From Candidatus Omnitrophota bacterium (lineage in GTDB: Bacteria; Omnitrophota; Gorgyraeia; Zapsychrales; Zapsychraceae), in assembly GCA_015233495.1 (NCBI GenBank), contig JADFXQ010000019.1, positions 1 to 33,627 of the forward strand: a DNA stretch of 33,627 nt, given 5' to 3'. This document shows, piece by piece, positions 16,835 to 25,146 of the stretch (position 1 is the first letter of the stretch; each line of letters starts with the position of its first letter). The position numbers and the translations under genes are program-made. Under the pieces are notes generated by a model that saw nothing but the letters and a program-made list of their open reading frames with translations, was not told where the DNA came from and did not search any database.

Positions 16835-17317
16835 ATGGCAAAAAAATATCGTGATTATCAGATAGCGGAATATTTGCAAGTGTTGTCGGCCCGGGAGCCG
16901 GTGCCGGGAGGCGGGTCGGTTGCGGCTTTGACGGCCGCGCTGGCGGCCGGGTTGTTGGCCATGGTCACGCGGTATAGTTTGGGCCGCGGGGCGGCGAAGC
17001 CGGTGGAGCAAAAATTGGCACGGTTGCTGACGGATACGGATAAAATCCGGGACCGGTTTTTGGATTTGGCGGAGGAGGATTCGGCGGCTTATTTGGCCGT
17101 GGTCGCGTCGCGCAAGGGCACGCCGGCGGAAAAAAAAGCGGCGCAGAAACAATGCGACGCGGTATTAAGAGAAATGAAGCGTTTGTGTCCTAAGGCAGTT
17201 GGTCTGGCTCCGTATTTGGTCACCCACGGAAGTCCGTATTTATTGTCGGACATTGAAGTCGCGGTGGAACTTTTAAACGCGGCGTTTAATTCGGTTCTGG
17301 CATTGTCGCACAGCTAA
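16835..17317 (+). CDS. fchA: FTCD_C-family cyclodeaminase/methenyl-THF cyclohydrolase, short
   Basis: This 160-residue protein belongs to the FTCD_C family, which holds formimino-THF cyclodeaminases and FchA-type methenyl-THF cyclohydrolases. The signature EPVPGGGSVAALTAALAAGLLAMV (GGGS at 25-28) is intact, followed by EEDSAAYLAVV and SPYLLSDIEVAVELLNAAFN. Family members are usually near 200 residues and end with an NVxINL helix and a further segment; here the frame stops after LALSHS, so about 25-40 residues are missing. It lies 10 bases upstream of folD. Because that FolD lacks cyclohydrolase residues, an FchA role (methenyl-THF to formyl-THF) is the best inference. The symbol reflects that inference. 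Histidine degradation genes are absent nearby. Confidence 0.75.
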   Translation: MAKKYRDYQIAEYLQVLSAREPVPGGGSVAALTAALAAGLLAMVTRYSLGRGAAKPVEQKLARLLTDTDKIRDRFLDLAEEDSAAYLAVVASRKGTPAEKKAAQKQCDAVLREMKRLCPKAVGLAPYLVTHGSPYLLSDIEVAVELLNAAFNSVLALSHS

Positions 17318-17327
17318 AGGCATCAAT

Positions 17328-18185
17328 ATGATTATTGACGGAAAAGCTTACGCGCTTAAAATCAAAGAACAACTCAAAATAGACGTGGCGGACTTGCGCC
17401 GCGTTTCTCAACGACCGCCTTGCATGGTCAATGTGGCGATTGGCGGGAATCACGCGATTGACGCTTATGTTAATTCGCAGCGTAAGGCCGCGGAATATAT
17501 TGGGATTGATTATCAGATGAAGGAATTGCCCGGAGATATTTCTCCGGATGATTTGGGCAGAGTTTTGCGGCAAATGAGCGATGACCCGACAATCGACGGG
17601 ATAATGATTCATAAGCCGGTTCCGGCGCAGATTGATTATGGCCGGGCCGGCAATCAAATGAGCCCGGAGAAAGATTTGGACGGCAGTCATGCGGTAAATT
17701 TAGGCCGGATTTTGCTTGGCGAAAAAGGGATTGTTCCGTGTACCGCGGCCGCGGCTATGGAATTGATTCTTTCCACTGGGATGCCGTTGCGCGGCAAAGA
17801 CGCGGTGGTGATCGGCCGCAGTGAAATTGTCGGCAAACCCCTCGCGTTGTTGTTATTGCAAAAATCAGCGACTGTGACGATCTGCCATTCCGGCACGAGT
17901 GAAGCCGGGAAATTGGCGGCGCATATCAGTCGGGCGGATATTGTGGTCGCCGCGATCGGCCGGGCGGAAATGATCAAGGGAGATTGGATTAAACCGGGAG
18001 CGGTGGTCATTGATGTGGGCATTAACGCTTCCGCGTCCGGCGGATTAGTCGGGGATGTGGAATTTAAATCCGCCGAGCAGCGGGCGGGTTTTATCACGCC
18101 CGTTCCCGGCGGGGTTGGGCCGGTGACCGCGGTGATTTTGATGCGCAACTGCGTTGAGGCGTTTAAAAGGCATATCGCAAAATAA
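17328..18185 (+). CDS. folD: Methylene-THF dehydrogenase FolD with altered cyclohydrolase site
   Basis: FolD (285 residues) normally performs both methylene-THF dehydrogenase and methenyl-THF cyclohydrolase steps in the cytoplasm. The fold is clear: MIIDGKAYALKI start, KDLDGSH, the NAD(P) site VVIGRSEIVGKPLALLLL, VVIDVGIN and ITPVPGGVGPVTAVILM. The YVxxK motif reads Y47-V-N-S-Q51, so the catalytic Lys (E. coli K54, human K56) is Gln. The VQLPLP motif reads I94-H95-K-P-V-P, so the assisting Gln (E. coli Q98, human Q100) is His. In human MTHFD1 the K56Q change is known to abolish cyclohydrolase but keep dehydrogenase. This protein is thus probably a dehydrogenase only. The neighbour 10 bases upstream could supply the cyclohydrolase. 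Confidence 0.95.
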   Translation: MIIDGKAYALKIKEQLKIDVADLRRVSQRPPCMVNVAIGGNHAIDAYVNSQRKAAEYIGIDYQMKELPGDISPDDLGRVLRQMSDDPTIDGIMIHKPVPAQIDYGRAGNQMSPEKDLDGSHAVNLGRILLGEKGIVPCTAAAAMELILSTGMPLRGKDAVVIGRSEIVGKPLALLLLQKSATVTICHSGTSEAGKLAAHISRADIVVAAIGRAEMIKGDWIKPGAVVIDVGINASASGGLVGDVEFKSAEQRAGFITPVPGGVGPVTAVILMRNCVEAFKRHIAK

Positions 18186-18264
18186 GGTTTGGGCCGCTTA
18201 ATTCAAATGAATTCTAAATAATTGTCTGATACCCGGAAAGATTTGGCAGAAAGAAGATTTTAAG

Positions 18265-19446
18265 ATGAAACAAGTTGTTATTGTCGGCGGTTCCGCGGCG
18301 GGCGTGGCGATTGTCGAAGCTTTGCTGCCCCGCGGGGAATTTGAGTTCACTTTTTTTTTAGCGGATGATTGTCTGCCCTATTCTCGCGAGCGGATAGTTG
18401 ATCTGGTCGCGCCGGAAGGTCCGGCGGATCGGGGGGAAATCAAGCCCAAAAGTTTTTTTGCCCAACCGGCCGTTCGGGTCATCTTTCAGCAAACCATCTC
18501 CCGCATCAATTTTAAACGCCGCAAGATTTTCACTGAAGCGAAAGAGCAGATTGATTTTGACATTTTAATCCTCACGGAAATGACGGCTCCGGTTTGGCCT
18601 CAGGCGCGCGGCCGTAATAAGACCGGCGTATACCATGCCAGTCGTTTGAGTCAGGCCCGGGTGTTGGCCGAGGCTCTGCCCTCGGTCGAGACGATCGTGA
18701 TTGAATCGGAATTTCTATCGGATTTGGCTTTAGCCGCCGCGTTGAGCCGCCGGAAAAAAGAAGTCCTGTTGTTTGTGCCCTCAGCGGGATGGACGACCGC
18801 GTTAAGTGAAGAGCATTTGAAATGGTTAAAATCGCTATTAGGAAATTCCGGGATCCGATTATGGGAGAATGAGGCTATTGAAGAAATTTTAGGCGATACG
18901 GAAGTGAAGGCGGTGCGTCTCAAATCTGCCAAAAAAGTCCTTGCCAGCCAGGCGGTGATTTTTTCAACGCCCTTTGAAGACTTGCGGCCTATAGAGCAGA
19001 CCGAGTTGTCGTTGGATACAACGGTTATTGTGAGTGGCCGGATGCGAGCTTCAGTCGAGAATGTGTTTGGCCTGGACCGGATGATTTGGCCCAAGGGCAA
19101 CTTGCAGAGCGCGTCTTTTTTAACCCCAGATGTTTTGTGGCAAGCGCAGACGGTGGTTCAGGAAATATCCTCGGACCTGGCTTTGAACCCGCTTTCCCGG
19201 CCTTTGTCAGTTTTTAGTTTTAGTATAGCCGAAACAACGTTTGACATGATAGGCTGCCTGCCAGCCGGATTAAAACCCGCAGAGGCCATATTTGACCCAA
19301 TTGCCGGATCTTTGTGCTTAGTCTTTGCCGTGGAAGGACAGGTCGTCGGAGTTTGTCTGATTAACTTACGTAAAGATTTTGATAAATTCTTGCGCTTTGT
19401 TCAGCAACGGGTTAATCTAATAGAAGTCCGGGATCAATTAACGTAA
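18265..19446 (+). CDS. FAD-dependent NAD(P)/disulfide-type oxidoreductase, degenerate NAD site
   Basis: A 393-residue protein resembling the flavoprotein reductases of the NirB/NorW/rubredoxin-reductase group. The N-terminal FAD motif is good: VVIVGGSAAGVAIVEAL (G8-G9-S-A-A-G13). A CLPYSRE segment (L-P-Y-S/x-R) matches the substrate region of the group. The second Rossmann motif, usually IGGGxxGxE, reads I146-E-S-E-F-L-S-D153: every glycine is replaced while the hydrophobic pattern around it remains. The usual ATG or GD motif near VFGLDRM (FAD-binding Asp) is weak. FAD may still bind, but NAD(P)H binding in the usual way looks unlikely. The gene follows folD by 79 bases. No redox partner gene is adjacent. 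I do not assign a reaction. Confidence 0.75.
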   Translation: MKQVVIVGGSAAGVAIVEALLPRGEFEFTFFLADDCLPYSRERIVDLVAPEGPADRGEIKPKSFFAQPAVRVIFQQTISRINFKRRKIFTEAKEQIDFDILILTEMTAPVWPQARGRNKTGVYHASRLSQARVLAEALPSVETIVIESEFLSDLALAAALSRRKKEVLLFVPSAGWTTALSEEHLKWLKSLLGNSGIRLWENEAIEEILGDTEVKAVRLKSAKKVLASQAVIFSTPFEDLRPIEQTELSLDTTVIVSGRMRASVENVFGLDRMIWPKGNLQSASFLTPDVLWQAQTVVQEISSDLALNPLSRPLSVFSFSIAETTFDMIGCLPAGLKPAEAIFDPIAGSLCLVFAVEGQVVGVCLINLRKDFDKFLRFVQQRVNLIEVRDQLT

Positions 19447-19539
19447 CCGCATTTTATAGTCTGGGTTTCCAATTTTCCAAAGCTTATCTTTTATCGAGCG
19501 AATGAAATTTTTTATTTGCATAACCACGGTTTATCCATT

Positions 19540-20385
19540 ATGCTTAGTAAGAAGTTTTTTGGGTTAGTCTTCCGGAATATCGTTTTTATAGCGTCCATCA
19601 TTTATATTGTCGCCGCTTCTTATTCTTTCGTTTTTGCCGAATCCGCTTTCAAAAATAATAAAGCGCCCCAATGTTATCAACAGGCTCTGATTGAGCAGCA
19701 TAAAGGGAATGTCGCGGAAGCTTTCGCGCTTTATCAACAGGCGATTTTATTGGAGAATGATAATCCCGTGGTTTTGAATGAGATGGGGGTTGCGGCGGAG
19801 CAAGCTGGTTTTCCGGATAAAGCGGAGCAATTTTATTTAAGGGCGAAAGAGAACGATCCGGGCTATTTGCCGGTTTACATGAATCTCGCGTATCTTTATT
19901 TGGGGCGGGGAGAACGTTCTTTGGCGGCAAGGTTTTTTCGGGAACGATATGAGCGGTCGGGTCCGCACGATATGTGGGGCGAAAAGGCCAAAACGGAATT
20001 GTTGAAAATCGATCCGCAATATCAGAACGTTATCTTGCAAAAGGAATCTTTAAACCTGAACGTAGAAGTGACGCGAAAAATCCAACAGGCGTTTAGCGCG
20101 GACGTTGAGCAGGCGCAGCAGCATTTCAACTCAGGCCAGAAAGCTTTTCAGAGCGGGCAGTTCGAGACGGCGATGACGGAATACGCCGAAGCGTTTAAAT
20201 TATCGCCGGACGATCCGAAAATTTGGCAGGCGAATGAAGCGGCAGCCGCGGCTTTAAAAAAGAAAGAAAACGCGGAAAGAGCTCAAAAGGCGATTGAGCT
20301 GTTAAAATCCGGCGACTACAGTGCGGCGCGCGATGAAATAAAAGCTTTGGAGTCCGGCGATTCCAAAGCCCTGAATATTAAATGA
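19540..20385 (+). CDS. TPR-repeat protein with N-terminal signal or anchor
   Basis: 281 residues. The first about 35 form a basic start and long hydrophobic stretch (MLSKKFFGLVF, then IASIIYIVAASYSFVFAES), so the protein is exported or anchored. At least three tetratricopeptide repeats follow (patterns such as CYQQALIEQHKGNVAEAFALYQQAI and NEMGVAAEQAGFPDKAEQFYLRA), and a further pair occurs near the C-terminus (HFNSGQKAFQSGQFETAMTEYAEAFKLSPDD). Such proteins act as scaffolds in the periplasm or at the membrane. The partner is unknown. I chose the ATG at 19540; an in-frame TTG at 19516 would add eight residues. No clear Shine-Dalgarno is visible. Confidence 0.85.
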   Translation: MLSKKFFGLVFRNIVFIASIIYIVAASYSFVFAESAFKNNKAPQCYQQALIEQHKGNVAEAFALYQQAILLENDNPVVLNEMGVAAEQAGFPDKAEQFYLRAKENDPGYLPVYMNLAYLYLGRGERSLAARFFRERYERSGPHDMWGEKAKTELLKIDPQYQNVILQKESLNLNVEVTRKIQQAFSADVEQAQQHFNSGQKAFQSGQFETAMTEYAEAFKLSPDDPKIWQANEAAAAALKKKENAERAQKAIELLKSGDYSAARDEIKALESGDSKALNIK

Positions 20386-20457
20386 AATTAACTCACTTGT
20401 GCGGATCCATACTTAAGGTTAAAACTCGCCGCGTTTAAACGCAAACGTATCTCACCA

Positions 20458-23070
20458 ATGAAGAATAATCCTCATGTGCAGAAAACATTGTATTTAATCG
20501 ACGGGCATACGTTGTGTTATCGCTCTTTTTACGCGATCCGGGAATTGACTAATTCCATCGGACAGCCGACCAACGCGGTTTACGGCTTTGTCAATATTTT
20601 GCGTAAAATTATCCGGGATTTTGCGCCGGAGTATTTAGCGGTTTGTTTTGATGCCGGGAAAAAAACCCACCGGCAAGCGACTTATGCGGAATATAAAATT
20701 CAACGGCCGTCGATGCCGGAAGAATTGCGTTCCCAGATTCCGTTGATCAAGCAGGTTGTCGACGGTTTTAATGTGCCGATTTTTGAAATGGAGGGGTTTG
20801 AAGCCGACGATATTATCGGCACGTTGACCCAACAAGCGTCTGCGGTCAAGATGGACGTGGTCGTGGTTACGGAAGATAAGGATTTGTTTCAATTGGCGCG
20901 GGAGGGGGTGCGGATTTATAGCGCCCGGAAAGACGAAATATTCGATGCGGCAGCCTTAAAAACCAAATTGGGCTTTGATCCTAAATTGATGCCGGAATAT
21001 ATCGGTTTGGCTGGAGACGCGTCTGACAATATCCCGGGTGTGAAAGGGATCGGAGCGGTAACTGCAACGAAACTAATCCGGGAATTTGGGGATTTGGACC
21101 GCATTTTGGCGCAGATTGAAACTGTGGAACCCCCGCGGATCCGGCACAAAATTGTCGAGCAGAAAGATAATGCTTTGTTGAGCCGCGATTTGGCCAGACT
21201 AATGCTGCAGGTTCCTTTTCGTCCGGATTGGGAGGATTTGAAAGTCAAAGCGCCGGACGGCGCAAAATTATTCAAATTATTCAAGGAATTAGAATTCGCT
21301 AAATGGGCCCAAGAGTTTCAGGCGCAGGAAGCGGAAATAACCGTTCCGGCCGCGCCGGTGGTCACGGCGCCTCTGAAAAATTTTGCTGAGCTGGCGGATC
21401 AAATTAAGCGGAAAGGCCGGTTCGCGTTTTTGTTAGACGCGCCGGATAACCAGCGGATGTTCGCGGAAGGTATAGCATTGGTAGTTGAGCCGGGTCAGGT
21501 GATCCGGATGGATGTGAGCGCTATATCTGATCTGTTGCCCATTTTGGCAGACCCTGGCATTTTAAAGATTACCCACGATGTTAAAGCGGTAAAAAAATAT
21601 TTAATCGAGAACAATAAAGACCGGGAGGATAAAACGCTGCTTTCGGTGTTTGACGCGCTTTTGGCGGCGTATTTGCTCAATCCCGGGCAAGCTTCATTTC
21701 AGATTCCGGATTTGGTCTGGGAATATTTAAAATTTGCTTTGCCGGAAAATGCGCATTTTTCTCAAAAAGCCGATGGGGTGGCCCGGTTGTATGAACCATT
21801 ACGCCAGGAGCTTAAGGCTAAGGAATTGATCCATTTGCTGGATGACATTGAGCTGCCTTTAACCGATGTTTTGGCGCGTATGGAAATCGCGGGTGTTAAA
21901 ATTGACGTTGACTATCTATCCGGAATGTCGCGGGATTGTGAAGCCAAAATCCAAGATTTGACGAAAAATATTTTTCGGGCTGCGGGGGAAGAATTCAACC
22001 TCAATTCGCCCAAACAGTTGAGTCAGGTTTTATTTGAAAAACTAAAATTGCCGCCGGTAAAAAAAACTAAAACGGGTTTTTCGACGGACGAAGAGGTCTT
22101 GCAAAGCCTCGCGGCCCAGCACGACGTCCCGGCCATGATTTTGGAATACCGGCAGATCGCGAAATTAAAATCAACGTACATTGACGCTTTGCCGGCCCTG
22201 GTGAATCCGTCCACCGGCCGGATTCATGCAGTCTTTGATCAGACCGGAACGGAAACTGGAAGGTTAAGTTCCTCCCATCCGAATTTACAGAATATCCCGG
22301 TCCGCACCGAAATGGGGCGGCAGATTCGCAAGGCATTTATCGCTGAAAGCGATGGTTGGGCGTTGTTGGCCGCCGATTATTCGCAGATTGAACTGCGTAT
22401 TTTGGCGCATTTATCCGGCGACCGGGGTTTGACCAAAGCTTTTGCCGAAGGTCAGGACATTCATCAATATACGGCGTCTTTGGTGTTTGATGTTCCGGAG
22501 CGCCAAGTCACTCCGGAAATGCGTTATGCGGCTAAACGGATCAATTTTGGAATCATTTATGGGATGAGCGCGTTTGGTTTGGCCAAAGATTTGGCTTTGC
22601 CGCAGGCCGAGGCGCAACAGTTCATTGATAAATATTTTTCCCGTTATCCTGACGTGAAAGCGTTTATGGAAGGCCAGATCAAGTTTTGCGATCAACATGG
22701 CTACGTGGTCACCCTGCTCAATCGCCGGCGGTATATCCCGGAAATCCACAGTGCCAACGGCCAAGTGCGTCAATTTGCCCAGCGTCAGGCCATCAACGCT
22801 CCGGTGCAAGGGTCGGCGGCGGATTTGATAAAACGGGCGATGATTGACGTGAGCGCGGAGCTGCTTACGAAAAAAATGCGCTCGCGCATGATTATTACCG
22901 TGCATGACGAACTTGTCTTTGAAGCCCCCGAAACGGAAGCGCAAGAATTGGCCCGGTTGGTCCGGACCAAAATGGAAAAAGCGATTCAATTGAAAGTGCC
23001 GTTAGTCGTTTCCCTTAAAAAAGGAATAAATTGGTTGGAGATGAGAGAATTCCGAGATGTGCCGCTTTAA
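20458..23070 (+). CDS. polA: DNA polymerase I with degenerate 3'-5' exonuclease domain
   Basis: Pol I (870 residues) fills gaps and removes RNA primers. The 5' nuclease domain (1 to about 290) opens with TLYLIDGHTLCYRSFYA and has VVTEDKDLFQL, EADDIIGT and GDASDNIPGVKGIG. The polymerase domain is complete, with DYSQIELR (catalytic D640), KRINFGIIYG (O-helix) and VHDELVFE (D817). The middle domain keeps its fold but has lost proofreading residues: the Exo I DxE reads F324-L-L-D327, and the Exo II NxxxD reads D374-V-K-A-V378. Proofreading is therefore probably absent, as in Taq and Bst polymerases. Length is within the family range. It heads the polA-glgA-coaE-rho block. Confidence 0.96.
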   Translation: MKNNPHVQKTLYLIDGHTLCYRSFYAIRELTNSIGQPTNAVYGFVNILRKIIRDFAPEYLAVCFDAGKKTHRQATYAEYKIQRPSMPEELRSQIPLIKQVVDGFNVPIFEMEGFEADDIIGTLTQQASAVKMDVVVVTEDKDLFQLAREGVRIYSARKDEIFDAAALKTKLGFDPKLMPEYIGLAGDASDNIPGVKGIGAVTATKLIREFGDLDRILAQIETVEPPRIRHKIVEQKDNALLSRDLARLMLQVPFRPDWEDLKVKAPDGAKLFKLFKELEFAKWAQEFQAQEAEITVPAAPVVTAPLKNFAELADQIKRKGRFAFLLDAPDNQRMFAEGIALVVEPGQVIRMDVSAISDLLPILADPGILKITHDVKAVKKYLIENNKDREDKTLLSVFDALLAAYLLNPGQASFQIPDLVWEYLKFALPENAHFSQKADGVARLYEPLRQELKAKELIHLLDDIELPLTDVLARMEIAGVKIDVDYLSGMSRDCEAKIQDLTKNIFRAAGEEFNLNSPKQLSQVLFEKLKLPPVKKTKTGFSTDEEVLQSLAAQHDVPAMILEYRQIAKLKSTYIDALPALVNPSTGRIHAVFDQTGTETGRLSSSHPNLQNIPVRTEMGRQIRKAFIAESDGWALLAADYSQIELRILAHLSGDRGLTKAFAEGQDIHQYTASLVFDVPERQVTPEMRYAAKRINFGIIYGMSAFGLAKDLALPQAEAQQFIDKYFSRYPDVKAFMEGQIKFCDQHGYVVTLLNRRRYIPEIHSANGQVRQFAQRQAINAPVQGSAADLIKRAMIDVSAELLTKKMRSRMIITVHDELVFEAPETEAQELARLVRTKMEKAIQLKVPLVVSLKKGINWLEMREFRDVPL

Positions 23071-23123
23071 ATATAGGCATTGCTGCATATAACGGATCAG
23101 AGAGTCAACGTGCTGGAGATTAT

Positions 23124-24554
23124 ATGAAAGTTGTTTTTTGCGCTTCCGAAGTTTATCCCTTCGCCAAAACCGGCGGGCTCGCCGATGTATGCGGCTCTTT
23201 GCCGTTGGCTTTGGAAAAAAACGGGGTAGATGTCGAAATTTTTATGCCGCTGTACCGTTGTGTGGATCGGAATAAGCACCAGGTCAAACAGATCAATGAC
23301 GGGCTTTGGCGAAGCACGATTGGGAAGAATATAACGGTTCATTTTATCGCCAACAGTTTTCTTTATGACCGGGCGGGGCTGTATGGCGAAGGGCATGGGG
23401 ATTACGGTGACAATTTAGACCGGTTTCAGTTTCTTTGCAGTCAAACATTGCAAATGTTGCGACAGGCGCCGCAGCCGCCGGATATCATTCATTGTCATGA
23501 TTGGCATACCGCCTTGATCCCGGCGTATGTGCGCGAACGTTTTCGAGAGGACACTTTTTTCCAGAACACCAAAACGGTGTTAACTATCCATAACTTGGCG
23601 TTTCAAGGCGCTTATCCCGCTGGAGATTTTAATAAAATCGGTTTGCCGCGGCATTTATTCAATAATCAGATTTTTGAATTTTACGGCAAACTAAATTTGC
23701 TGAAGGCCGGGATACATTACGCTGACCGGGTGACTACGGTGAGCGAACAGTATGCCAGAGAGATTCAGACCCGGGAATTCGGCTACAATATGGATGGGGT
23801 GCTCCGCCATTATCAACAAAAGTTGGAAGGGATCATCAATGGTTTGGATTATGACATCTGGAATCCGGAAACGGATTCTTTGATTTCGCGGACATTCGAC
23901 CCGGCGACTTTTGGTGAAGGGAAAGCGGCGAATAAAAAATTTCTTCAGGAACGCTGCGGATTGCCGGTTCAACCCGGGACGCCGCTCGTCGGTTTTGTCA
24001 GCCGCCTGGCGCATCAAAAAGGCGTGGATCTGATTTTGGACGCGATGGGGGATTTATTGTGGGACGACATCCAATGGGTGTTTCAAGGCGTGGGGGACAT
24101 TGGGTTTCAAAATCGTTTGAACGGACTGGGCTGGCACAATCGGCATAAGATGTCGAGTCAGGTCAACTTCGACGAGTCTTTAGCGCACGCGATTTACGCG
24201 GGCGCGGATTTTTTGATCATGCCGTCGCGCTATGAACCCTGCGGGTTGAGCCAAATGATCGCGTTTCGCTATGGAACAGTGCCGGTAGTGTTTCGCACCG
24301 GCGGCTTAGCCGACACGGTGATCCCTTACGACGATCCGCAAGGCCGGGGCAATGGGTTTATGTTCACGCATTATCACCGGCAGGCCCTGGTAGATTGTGT
24401 GCGGACCGCGGCCTATGTTTTTAAGGATAAGCCGCGTTTTGAACATATCGGACGCAACGCTTTGGCGGTCCGTTTGACTTGGGAGCAGTCGGCGGCCCGT
24501 TACCAAAAAATTTATGACACTTTATGCACGTCATCGCAGTCACCGGTAATATAG
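23124..24554 (+). CDS. glgA: Glycogen (starch) synthase, ADP-glucose type
   Basis: GlgA (476 residues) is a GT5 glycosyltransferase that extends alpha-1,4-glucan from ADP-glucose. The N-terminus MKVVFCASEVYPFAKTGGLADV carries the ADP-glucose-binding KTGGL motif. Further motifs are IIHCHDWHTALIP, FQGAYPA, ADRVTTVSEQYAREI, EGIINGLDYDIWNPETD, GFVSRLAHQKGVDLI and the C-terminal SRYEPCGLSQMIAFRYGTVPVVFRTGGLADTV. I chose the ATG at 23124 with GGAGA just upstream; the longer frame from 23031 lies within the end of polA. The 3' end overlaps coaE by 31 bases. Its insertion between polA and coaE, which are often adjacent, is notable; no other glycogen genes are seen. Confidence 0.96.
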   Translation: MKVVFCASEVYPFAKTGGLADVCGSLPLALEKNGVDVEIFMPLYRCVDRNKHQVKQINDGLWRSTIGKNITVHFIANSFLYDRAGLYGEGHGDYGDNLDRFQFLCSQTLQMLRQAPQPPDIIHCHDWHTALIPAYVRERFREDTFFQNTKTVLTIHNLAFQGAYPAGDFNKIGLPRHLFNNQIFEFYGKLNLLKAGIHYADRVTTVSEQYAREIQTREFGYNMDGVLRHYQQKLEGIINGLDYDIWNPETDSLISRTFDPATFGEGKAANKKFLQERCGLPVQPGTPLVGFVSRLAHQKGVDLILDAMGDLLWDDIQWVFQGVGDIGFQNRLNGLGWHNRHKMSSQVNFDESLAHAIYAGADFLIMPSRYEPCGLSQMIAFRYGTVPVVFRTGGLADTVIPYDDPQGRGNGFMFTHYHRQALVDCVRTAAYVFKDKPRFEHIGRNALAVRLTWEQSAARYQKIYDTLCTSSQSPVI

Positions 24555-25129
24555 GCTCGGGAAAATCGACAGTCGCGAAAATGTTTGCGGCTTATGGCGC
24601 GGACATTTTTGACGCGGACGCGGCGGCCCGTTCTTTGCTGGCTCCGGGAGGGAAATGCGTGTCTGCCGTCCAGAACGTTTTTGGCGCGGCCGTCATGAAG
24701 CGCGGCCTTATTGACCGGAAAAAGTTGGCGGTTTTGGTTTTTGCCGACTCGCGGACGCGGCGGCGTTTGGAAGCTATCGTTCACCCCGAGGTGAAAAAAA
24801 TATTTTTTGCAGTTGTTAAATCGGGATGGCGCGAGGATCCGGATAAAATTCTCATCGCCGACATCCCGCTATTGTTTGAAGCGCATCTGCACCGCTACGC
24901 GGATTGGATTGTGGTGGTGAAGGCAAAACGGGAACAGCAGTTAACCCGGGTTATGCAGTCGCTGGGGATTTCCCGCAGCCAAGCGGCGCGTCGCAATCGC
25001 GCTCAAATACCGCTGAAAGAAAAAATAAGCTTAGCGGATTTTATTATAGATAATACCGGAACGACTCAACAAACCCGAGAACAGGTGAAAAAGGTATGGG
25101 ACTCAATTCAGAAAAAAATCCAAAAATAA
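24524..25129 (+). CDS. coaE: Dephospho-CoA kinase
   Basis: CoaE (201 residues) phosphorylates the 3'-OH of dephospho-CoA, the last step of CoA synthesis. The P-loop GNIGSGKST is at 8-16. The substrate motif [11 protein letters not shown] and the lid-region motifs [20 protein letters not shown], then R(V)[18 protein letters not shown], are typical, where the usual sequence is R-x-x-x-Q. The C-terminal [10 protein letters not shown] (the DFVIDNxGS motif) is complete. The ATG lies within the glgA end (31-base overlap), and the end lies 17 bases before the rho ATG. coaE commonly neighbours polA and rho. Confidence 0.94.
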   Translation: MHVIAVTGNIGSGKSTVAKMFAAYGADIFDADAAARSLLAPGGKCVSAVQNVFGAAVMKRGLIDRKKLAVLVFADSRTRRRLEAIVHPEVKKIFFAVVKSGWREDPDKILIADIPLLFEAHLHRYADWIVVVKAKREQQLTRVMQSLGISRSQAARRNRAQIPLKEKISLADFIIDNTGTTQQTREQVKKVWDSIQKKIQK

Positions 25130-25146
25130 ATACGGAGGTTAATACC

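Noticed and set aside
22411-22989. A 192-codon minus-strand frame opposite polA
   Set aside because: It is a shadow of the polymerase domain without recognisable motifs or ribosome site.
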